Positions 1-8,300 of a stretch of DNA of 22,407 bases are shown piece after piece. The stretch comes from UBA1715 sp045599365. GTDB taxonomy: Bacteria; Bacteroidota; Bacteroidia; Bacteroidales; UBA1715. Position 1 is the stretch's first letter; each line of letters opens with the position of its first letter. The DNA is taken from NCBI GenBank assembly GCA_045599365.1, contig JAZRVS010000037.1, positions 1-22,407 of the forward strand, read 5' to 3'. Under the pieces are notes generated by a model. It searched no databases. It had not been told where the DNA came from and saw only the letters and a program-made list of their open reading frames with translations. The translations under genes were made by a program, and so were the position numbers.

Positions 1-600
1 CCAATTCTCATTTGATCCAATAATGAAAAATTCCAATACTCCTATAAATAAAATATTTTTAATGGTTAGTGAAGAATCAAAATGGCGAATAAGTATGCCA
101 AGAAGAAGAATGTACAAAATAGTTGGAATAGTATAGACTGTAGCTCCTGAAAACCAGTACAATTGTTCAACACTTGGAATAAATAAAACAATATAAGTAA
201 GCAATATAATAGGTAGTATTTTTTGAATGCACGATTTTGTAGTTACGCAAGAATGTACAAGAAATCGTAACGAGCAGTATAATCCAGTAAGAATAAATAA
301 GGGGAAAATTTTCCCAAACAATGGATACATAAAAATTCGACCTGGAATTTGCATAAAAAAAGCATTTGCATATCTACCGTTGTAACCATCAATGTACCAA
401 TGCCAAATACCACTAAAATAGTGCTTTGTGTTCATAAAAAAAGCGTGAAATAAGTCATCGGAAGCTCCAGGAACATTATACTGGCTCAACAAAATAAAAG
501 GTAACAAACCAATGCAGCACAATAACAACGAAATGATTACATTGATATTTCCTTTGGTGTTATCTATTTTTTGTGCAAATGAGTGTAAACTTAACTTCAT
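1..600 (-). CDS. Polytopic membrane protein, GT-C-like (partial, cut by left edge)
   Basis: The first 200 codons of a minus-strand gene are present, starting at the ATG at 598-600; the rest lies beyond position 1. The protein has a short polar N-terminus, a hydrophobic segment at about residues 21-39, then a periplasm-facing loop with an Asp pair (D48, D49) and a W-x-W/GRYANA stretch, followed by several more hydrophobic segments. An acidic pair just after the first membrane helix is the usual hallmark of GT-C glycosyltransferases that use lipid-phosphate sugars. The gene at 2635-4380 has the same layout (TTADD followed by NTGR), so the two look like distant paralogues. It starts 10 nt after the LTA-synthase-like gene and is probably the last visible member of the operon. 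The specific sugar and acceptor cannot be told. It could instead be a non-catalytic DUF6056-like membrane protein. Confidence 0.75.
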   Translation of the reverse strand, partial: MKLSLHSFAQKIDNTKGNINVIISLLLCCIGLLPFILLSQYNVPGASDDLFHAFFMNTKHYFSGIWHWYIDGYNGRYANAFFMQIPGRIFMYPLFGKIFPLFILTGLYCSLRFLVHSCVTTKSCIQKILPIILLTYIVLFIPSVEQLYWFSGATVYTIPTILYILLLGILIRHFDSSLTIKNILFIGVLEFFIIGSNENW

Positions 601-610
601 ATTATTCGTT

Positions 611-2623
611 TTATTCTCTTGATTGTGGACTTATTAAACAATTATTTTTAACTACATATTTGCTCAATGATTGATATGTATTCATTTCGTTTATGAGTTT
701 GTTTTGTAATTCAATAGAGTCATTTTTTTGTATAAGTAAATTTTCTCCAACAGAATAAAGATGTTGATTACAAATAAAAAATGTATCACAAATATAATCA
801 GAAACACATCGATTGTTCAACATAAATGCTTGTCGTTTTCTACATTGAAATGAGGATGTCGTATCAAAAGAACTACCTAACCAATGACAATGCGAGTTTG
901 TGTGATAATCGTAATTCTTTGATAAAAACGCATTGATTGATGGCGTAATGTCATAGTGAGAAATTACGCTTTCCATTGTTTTAGGTTGTTGTAGTAACGG
1001 AGAAAAAATAATTAAAGGAACATTATACTTCATTAGTGGATCTTCCCAAACTAACAACGGACACATACGATGATCTCCTGTAATAAGGAAAATGGTGTTT
1101 TCATATTCTGGCAATGATTTGTAGAAGTTAATTAAATCGCGAACACAACAATCAATATATCTAAAACAAGCTAACACGTTTAAATTTTTTTCTACATTTT
1201 CTCGTTCTGTTTTATTGTTAATTGTCTTTGCTTCCATTTGAATTTGTTGTTCATATAGACTGATTCCTTCAAATTTAAATGGTTCGTGAGTTGTCAATGT
1301 CAGATAAATGTCTACAAAAGGAGTCCTTTTATTTTGACATATGTATTTTTTTGCTAAATCAAATAGTTCTGCGTCATCTAATCCCCATCGATTGTGAATC
1401 GCAAATTTTTGGTTCTTTTTAATTGCGTTGGAATCAACATCCAAAATATAAGAAATATTGTTAGCTTCTAAAAATTCATTTTGCCCATTAAATGATTGAC
1501 TACCACCATAAAAGAATGATGTGTGGTAGTTGTTTTTCTGGAAATCTTTTAGCAATGAGTTGTGATAAGGAATATTATCACTTGAGTTGGCAAATCCTTT
1601 TTCTCCATGTGGTACTGATGCAAAAATTGCTGGTAAAACACCAAATGTTCGTTCTGATGAAGAAAGACAATTTTTCCAATATAATCCATTCCTTGCTAAA
1701 CTATCTATAAACGGTGTTATCGAATAGCTTTGTCGTTCTGTGCCAGTTAATCGTTGTCCAAATCCTTCTATTATGATAAAAACGAAGTTCGGTTTCAATT
1801 CAGTTATTTTAAAAAACTGTCCTAATACGTCTTCGTCATTGGTTTTTCGTTCAAATGGATATTTGTAAGATGTATAATCAAATTGTGGGTATAGCGCGTG
1901 ATAAGTTATTGATTTGTCTTTTATGTCTGCAATAGTACTTTCTAAGTCTTTATTTTTCCAATAGTTGTATATGTCTATTATAGAATATGAAATTTGATTG
2001 ACAGCTAAATAATATTCAGTTTGAGATTTAAATTTTGATTCGTTTCGAACAAATTTATTGTAATTAACACACGCAGAGGTGATTGTTGCTAAAAAAATGA
2101 GACAAAAGGCAATAGTTGTGGAACATCGTATTCTTGAAATGCAGTGTGCAACAAGTATCAGGGACAAAATGTTCGCTAATACAAATATGATGGCTTTAAA
2201 ACTTGCGGATACAGATGAACAGATGGTAATAATGATATCTTGAAAAGAATAGACAAAAATTATGTGGTCTAATGGTTTTGCCATATAGCAAAAGTAAATG
2301 GTTAGCAATACAGATACGAGTATAAATGAAACTAACAAGATGTTGCAGATTTTTGTTGTTATTTTTGGAAAGTAATATCTCAAAATAACATAAGGGAATA
2401 GCGAAATGCTAGCAATATGGCATAACAAAATCAGGTCATAAATACTCCCAGAAAGAATTGCCGAAATATGAGAATAATCCAATTGAAATTGAACTATAGA
2501 TGCTAAAATAAAGAAAATACGAGTTCCCACCATAATTGCAAAAACAGATAGGGATAGCGAAACCCAGCCCTGAATAGCTGATTGGAGTTGTTCGTTTTTG
2601 GTTATGTTAAATAGTTTTTGCAC
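611..2623 (-). CDS. LTA synthase-like sulfatase-fold membrane transferase
   Basis: This 670-residue protein has about five hydrophobic segments in residues 18-190 and a long extracytoplasmic sulfatase/alkaline-phosphatase-fold domain from about residue 275. Family signatures are visible: E286 in IIIEGF, the likely nucleophile T326 in SERTFG, R412-W413 in NRWGLDD, H446 in TTHEPF, and D517-H518 in ITGDHR. These match the metal ligands, catalytic Thr and substrate residues known from LtaS. Such enzymes move a phosphoglycerol or phosphoethanolamine head group from a phospholipid to a glycan or lipid on the outer face of the inner membrane. A Gram-negative Bacteroidota cell has no classical lipoteichoic acid, so modification of lipid A, LPS or another periplasmic glycan is more likely. 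It lies between two GT-C-like genes, with gaps of 11 nt upstream and 10 nt downstream, so co-transcription is likely. All key residues are present, so it is probably active. Confidence 0.9.
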   Translation of the reverse strand: MQKLFNITKNEQLQSAIQGWVSLSLSVFAIMVGTRIFFILASIVQFQLDYSHISAILSGSIYDLILLCHIASISLFPYVILRYYFPKITTKICNILLVSFILVSVLLTIYFCYMAKPLDHIIFVYSFQDIIITICSSVSASFKAIIFVLANILSLILVAHCISRIRCSTTIAFCLIFLATITSACVNYNKFVRNESKFKSQTEYYLAVNQISYSIIDIYNYWKNKDLESTIADIKDKSITYHALYPQFDYTSYKYPFERKTNDEDVLGQFFKITELKPNFVFIIIEGFGQRLTGTERQSYSITPFIDSLARNGLYWKNCLSSSERTFGVLPAIFASVPHGEKGFANSSDNIPYHNSLLKDFQKNNYHTSFFYGGSQSFNGQNEFLEANNISYILDVDSNAIKKNQKFAIHNRWGLDDAELFDLAKKYICQNKRTPFVDIYLTLTTHEPFKFEGISLYEQQIQMEAKTINNKTERENVEKNLNVLACFRYIDCCVRDLINFYKSLPEYENTIFLITGDHRMCPLLVWEDPLMKYNVPLIIFSPLLQQPKTMESVISHYDITPSINAFLSKNYDYHTNSHCHWLGSSFDTTSSFQCRKRQAFMLNNRCVSDYICDTFFICNQHLYSVGENLLIQKNDSIELQNKLINEMNTYQSLSKYVVKNNCLISPQSRE

Positions 2624-2634
2624 TATAAATTGGA

Positions 2635-4380
2635 TTAATTAGGAGAAAATGAAATGCTGTTGGGGTATGTGTTTTTATTGGTGATAACCATTTTTTGAAG
2701 ATGAGAATCATTGGCATCAAGCAAAATACTCTTTGTTTCGGTTACACCTTCTATCGTAAAATTGTATTGTAGTTTTGTGGCTTTTGTATTATTCCCTATT
2801 ATGACTATAGAATCAGATTGGAATTCCTTTGTTGAGAAATAGTTCTCATAGTCCTCAATTTTTGCTAAACAAACGAATAACTCATTCTTTCGTTCAAGAT
2901 GACGTAAATAAAATATAGTTGTTGAGTCATTTACTTGACTATATAGTTCTTCAAATTTTTTACAGTCTCGAATTTTTATTCCTTTTTTTTGATAAACATA
3001 ATCGGACCAATATATATGAGGATGCCATAAACAATTACCGAAGTCTCCGAAATGATATAGATCTTCTGCATATACTATGTCTTGCTCGTTTATATTATCA
3101 AATATTCCTTCATCACACATCTTGTCTATCATTGGAAAAATTGTATTTGTTTGTTCCCACTTCAATGACATTCGATTATTAGAAAATCCTGTAATAATCG
3201 TTATAATGAGGATAAAAATTATTTCTGTCCAACCGACAATGTACAAAAGGATTTTATTGGTTTTGACAAGTTTTAATAACATATACCCAATAATGCAGAT
3301 AGAAAAAATAACTCCGAAATAGGCATAATACGTCGTTACATATCCTTGCATCCAACTATACCAGTCTGAATTGTATTTTTCTGCTAATCCAACTAAAAGA
3401 TGAGACGTGTAGGCAAAAAATACTGAAACGAAAAGTGACAAAAACAAACATTCCCAAGATATATTTCCTTGGAATTTTCGAATTATAATTGCTGCTATTC
3501 CTCCGATTATTATGGCGTTGAGGTATACCAATAATGGAACTTCTTTGAAAGAAAATCCATTGTACATAAACGATTGTAAGGGGAACGCTCCCGCGGTACA
3601 ACGTCTCAACACTATAAAGAAATTCTTTATACTAAAATTGGATGAAATAGTTGCTCCCGAATATGATGATTCGACGGTACTTGAATAGACAAAATAGATT
3701 ACAACATAGAGTATTCCTACAAGTGCGTACGGAACAATTTCTTTGTAAAAATTTTTCTGAGCAAAGGCTTTTTGTATTCCGAGGGTGTACAACCATTTGG
3801 CAAAAATAAAAATGCAGAAATAGAATAAAAAGAGTAGATATGTTTCGTAGAATAGCACAACAAAAAATGCCAATAGAGAGGAACTTATCACATATACGTA
3901 TTTGGAGGATTCTAAATATCGTATGTATAGAATTAATGTACAACAGAGCAATCCAAAACTTGTTGTGAAATATCCAGGATATGCAATAAATGGCATATGC
4001 CAATTACCTGTAATTGGAGATGCAATCACTAATAACACGTATGTGAAAATGGCTATTCCCTCTGATTTGAAGATTTTGTATATCAAAAATGAAAATGCGC
4101 CATATGAGAACACTAACGTAGCATGTTGCAAAATCTTGGTCACATAAAAATTATCTAACCAATAGACAAGTGAATAAATTGGCTTGGTAATGAGAAAATA
4201 AAATCGTCCTGTATTTTGTGCATAGTTATGCGCATCATCCGACAGATTGCCACTTAACCAAGTTAAATAGTATTCTAAATCATCAGCTGTAGTAAATCCT
4301 ACTTTGAAGAACGGAATAAGTGATATTGCGGTTATAATTAGCAATAAAATCCCTATATGGAGTTTATTCCATTGAATCAT
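2635..4380 (-). CDS. GT-C-like polytopic membrane glycosyltransferase
   Basis: This 581-residue protein has roughly ten or eleven hydrophobic segments over residues 8-400, then a soluble C-terminal part of about 180 residues. An Asp pair (D33, D34) follows the first transmembrane helix, and a GRFYFL motif lies in the same first loop. This is the layout of GT-C enzymes, which take sugar from a polyprenyl phosphate on the periplasmic side. Its ATG overlaps the TGA of the upstream GtrB-type gene (ATGA, shared 4378-4379), so the two are translationally coupled. GtrB-like enzymes load the sugar on undecaprenyl phosphate and a GtrC-like GT-C enzyme transfers it, so the pair is a plausible donor-maker and transferase. 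No small GtrA-type flippase gene is visible in this window. The identity rests on topology and context rather than clear homology. Confidence 0.75.
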   Translation of the reverse strand: MIQWNKLHIGILLLIITAISLIPFFKVGFTTADDLEYYLTWLSGNLSDDAHNYAQNTGRFYFLITKPIYSLVYWLDNFYVTKILQHATLVFSYGAFSFLIYKIFKSEGIAIFTYVLLVIASPITGNWHMPFIAYPGYFTTSFGLLCCTLILYIRYLESSKYVYVISSSLLAFFVVLFYETYLLFLFYFCIFIFAKWLYTLGIQKAFAQKNFYKEIVPYALVGILYVVIYFVYSSTVESSYSGATISSNFSIKNFFIVLRRCTAGAFPLQSFMYNGFSFKEVPLLVYLNAIIIGGIAAIIIRKFQGNISWECLFLSLFVSVFFAYTSHLLVGLAEKYNSDWYSWMQGYVTTYYAYFGVIFSICIIGYMLLKLVKTNKILLYIVGWTEIIFILIITIITGFSNNRMSLKWEQTNTIFPMIDKMCDEGIFDNINEQDIVYAEDLYHFGDFGNCLWHPHIYWSDYVYQKKGIKIRDCKKFEELYSQVNDSTTIFYLRHLERKNELFVCLAKIEDYENYFSTKEFQSDSIVIIGNNTKATKLQYNFTIEGVTETKSILLDANDSHLQKMVITNKNTYPNSISFSPN

Positions 4381-5315
4381 TTCTTTTCAATTACGTCTTT
4401 TACAATGTATATTGGTCGGCCTTTGATTTCATCAAAAATATATCCAAGATATTGACCAATAACGCCAATCACAAACATCTGAATACTTGCGAATGCACTC
4501 ATAAACACTATCAATGTGGTGTACCCAGAAATCGGTTCTTGTAAAATCCACATTACTATAGAATAAACAATTAAAACCAAACTGATGCCGCCAAAGATGA
4601 TGCCCGCGAAAATGCCTAACTGCAATGGAACTTTTGAGAATGATGCTGTTGCCGAAAATGACAGTTTCAACAATTTAAAGAAAGAATAGTGGCTTGTTCC
4701 AGCTGCTCGTTCTTGGGCTACATATTCCAACGTAGTTTTCGTATATCCAACCAATTGAATCAACCCTCGCAAAAAACGTGTACGTTCACGAAAATCTGTT
4801 TTCAAAACATCGGCAACAGGTCTTGATATCAAAAAGAAATCGGATGCGTTTTCTGCCAATTTTGCATCAGAAATGCTATTGATGAATTTGTAGAAAGTTT
4901 TTGATGTTATTTTGTTCACCAATGTCGCATCCTTACGAACTAAACGAACCATATTTATTACATCGAAACCTTCTTTCCAACGAGCCACCATTTCTGGAAT
5001 TTTTGTTGGTGGATGTTGCAAATCACTATCCATACAAATGATTGCATTGCCTTTCGCATAGTCGATTCCTGCAATCATAGCCGCTTCGTGTCCAAAATTT
5101 TTGGAAAAATTTATCAAGCGAACGTGTTCGTCCGATTCAGCAAATGGTTTTAAGATTGATAACGAATTGTCGGAACTGCCATCATTCACGAAAATCAGTT
5201 CGTACGATTCTGGCATTGCGGACAACACACGCGAAAATTCCTTGTAACTTTCTGCAATTCCAGCTTCTTCATTGTAAACAGAAACGACTATTGATATATC
5301 TATTTTTTTGTCCAT
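4377..5315 (-). CDS. GtrB/DPM1-type polyprenyl-phosphate glycosyltransferase (GT2)
   Basis: This 312-residue GT-A-fold family-2 glycosyltransferase has two C-terminal membrane helices at about 233-257 and 267-292. Visible motifs are the nucleotide-binding N-terminus (SIVVSVYNEE), VNDGSSDNS with D45, the metal-binding DSD at 96-98 followed by LQHPP, and a GTSHYSFFKLLKL stretch. All are typical of GtrB, ArnC and dolichol-phosphate-mannose-synthase-like enzymes. The expected reaction is transfer of a sugar from a UDP or GDP donor to undecaprenyl phosphate at the cytoplasmic face of the inner membrane. The start at 5315 lies 2 nt after the stop of the PorU-like gene, and the 3' end overlaps the GT-C-like gene, so it is embedded in the operon. 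The sugar cannot be read from the sequence. Base composition is slightly less AT-rich than the two genes downstream. Confidence 0.93.
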   Translation of the reverse strand: MDKKIDISIVVSVYNEEAGIAESYKEFSRVLSAMPESYELIFVNDGSSDNSLSILKPFAESDEHVRLINFSKNFGHEAAMIAGIDYAKGNAIICMDSDLQHPPTKIPEMVARWKEGFDVINMVRLVRKDATLVNKITSKTFYKFINSISDAKLAENASDFFLISRPVADVLKTDFRERTRFLRGLIQLVGYTKTTLEYVAQERAAGTSHYSFFKLLKLSFSATASFSKVPLQLGIFAGIIFGGISLVLIVYSIVMWILQEPISGYTTLIVFMSAFASIQMFVIGVIGQYLGYIFDEIKGRPIYIVKDVIEKK

Positions 5316-5317
5316 AG

Positions 5318-8300
5318 TTATCTTTGTATCAACAATTTACCTGTCTTTTTGTTTAGAGCAGTTGTTTGTTTCATTTTTATTTGTCCCCACGAGGTTTGGT
5401 CTTCAAATTCTAATTGATAGAAATACAATCCATTTCCTAATCGTTCATTCCAATACACATCAAAATCATTCGTTCCTATGTGTACGTTTGGAACGGGAAT
5501 TTCACACACTTGATGTCCTTGAATATCGCTTATCTGTATTTTGACATTTTTAGGTGTTTCGGATCCAGATAAGATGAATCTAAATGTCGTAAAATCTGAA
5601 CAAGGATTTGGATAGTTGTATAATATGGAAACAGTTTGCGTAAAATCTACTTTAAATTGAATTATGTATTCTTGTGCCGCCGTTTTATTCCCAGATGCAT
5701 CTTTGGCTTGCACGTGTAATTCGTAGATGCCTGCGTCCGTAAATGTTGGTCTAAAAATTATACGACTCAAATTGATATTTTCATCATCAGTTACTAAAAA
5801 CAACGAACTATCCGCAAAATGATATTGTAGAATTTCTTTCGTTACTGTGTTTTTTATGTAAATAGTAAACAAAGAAGTGTCTGCAACGGAGTAAAATGGA
5901 TTTTCGTCAAACAACGTAATTTGAATTTCTGGCGTTGCAGAAACATTATCTCCATCAATTAAATGTCTGCTATCGAGCTGTACGTCTATAATTGGAGCCG
6001 TTTCATCGGCGGTTACCATAAATGTGTGGTAGATTGTGTTGTTAAAATGATTCAATTCTGGTTGCCCATAGACTCCAGTTTCTGGGTCGATAGGATTGTA
6101 TTCAATTTTTAGCGAATATGTTCCATACATATTGTCGGTCGAAAAGAATTGGTCATCAACGAGATAAGAGAATCCGTTTACATTTTTTAACCATTTGTAT
6201 TGATTTACAATCAATTCGTTTTGTTCGTTACGGATTTCGTATAATACCAAAACGCTGTCGCTTGTTGTTGACGAAACATTGAGAATAGATGAGGTTACTT
6301 GAATTGTGTCGCCTTGTTGAATGGTATCGTTGTAAAACGAAAATGCATATTCTGGACTTACGGCAAATTCTATCGCGGGAGTGTAGTAAACTTTCCAATA
6401 ATTTAAGTCAATAGGAGTTCGTTCGGGGTCTTTCATGTAACAATCCAACTTTAGATATGGAAAATTATTGGTATTTATCAACGTGTCAAGCCCATCTCTT
6501 GAAGACGCAAACACGTTTTGGTAGGCATACATTTCCTTTTCTGCAGAAACTGCATATAATGTCAAATATGCATAGTCTTCGTTTTGCTTTTTCGATTCCC
6601 ATTCTATTCGTTCATAATGTGAAGAAGGTCCAATAGTTGGTGTCAAAATAAATCCTTCGTCATGTTTCGCATATAGTACTTTATTAAATCGAATTAAATC
6701 GTTTGGCGATTCACCAACAACTTCTTCGCACGATGATTTATCACCTTTCTTCGTAAAGAAAATATAGGGATAATTGTCTGGGGCAGTTTTGTAGGCTGTA
6801 AATCCAAGCGAGTCCATTGCATTTTTTAAACTTATATCCCACGATTGACAATATGGATTTTTGAAGCTATAGCACATAATGTAATTTCCTGCAGGCACAG
6901 TGTCTAACAAGAATTTAGCAAGTTTTTTTTGTGCTGTTGCATCGTTTGCTGTAAACGCTAAATGGTAGCGGACACGTCCATTTGCCGACGGATAGTTACG
7001 TTGTCCGTAAGGCGCACGACTCGAAAGCCACGAATCAAGTGTCGTGGAATCAAGTACAATTATGTGTAATGCTGGACTTGACAATGGAAAACCACTATTC
7101 TCACGCAATGTCGCATCTTGCACGTACAAACATTCAAAATACTCTTTCTCTGTAGAACAATTGCCTCGCGTTTGCAAAGAAACTTCGTGAGGGACAGTCA
7201 TAAAAGAATATTTTTTTTCTGAATCATTGTACTCTAAATAGTGCAATTCGTTATTGATAAATTGATGCTTATGAATTTGAGCCCAACCAGTTTTGTTTGG
7301 CTCATACGTGAATGATGATTCGTTCCATTTTATTGAATCAGTTGAGGTTATTCTCCAAAAATAGGTAACATTTTCTATAAAATTCATATCGGGTTTCCAT
7401 TTCGCAATGGCAGAATTTTGTAGTGGAATTTCAGCGGATCTTTTTAAAGAAGAGTTGAATGTTTCAGTTGTATCAATTTCAAAAATAACTGAATGTGGCG
7501 TATTAAATGGATCTATCGCAGAAGCTATCAATGTTACTGTGTCTGATGGAATTATGGCATATTCTTGAGGGTAAATTGGTAAAATATCTCTTGCACTTAC
7601 GAAAAATGAAACTTGAGCGATGTTGTTTTCTTCGGATAGTTCCACAATTGCATTTTGAGGGTCAACAACAACAGAAATAGTGTATTCTCCAGAATTAAAA
7701 TTCTTCATGTCAATTGTGAAAGAATGATTTTCGTTGCAATATGCACCATTTATAGTTGTATCAATATCAAAAGATTCTCCAACGCTATTGGTCAGTGTAA
7801 TTTTGAGAGAATAGGAATCCGATATTGCACGACCATTGTTTTTTATTGCAAGATTCAATATAATGTTCTCTAAATCAGTGGTTATCATTGGCGGAGAAAA
7901 CGAAATTGACGATTCGTCAACGGCTAAATCAGGGTAATCGTATGGATGTAACTTTACAGCAGGGTCGCCTTGTAACGTAAAACCAGTTATACCATCGTAT
8001 AAATCTTCATAAATAATGCTTCGTCCCGATAAATTAGTCATTGTGTTTGCGACACACGTTCCAATAGATTCTCCATAGTTTGAGTACGCAATGTTTCGCA
8101 TCAATGTTGATGAAAACATATTTAAATATGATGGTATTCCTACGTCAACATTGGCTAAAAATCCTATGGAACCGCGATTTTCAATGAATGTCCACATTTT
8201 GCTTACGTTGTAATCGTTGTCAGCAAAAATATCTCCTGAATAACACGAATTGGCGACAATCAAAGGATATTTTCCTTGATTATCAAACAATGATGGATGA

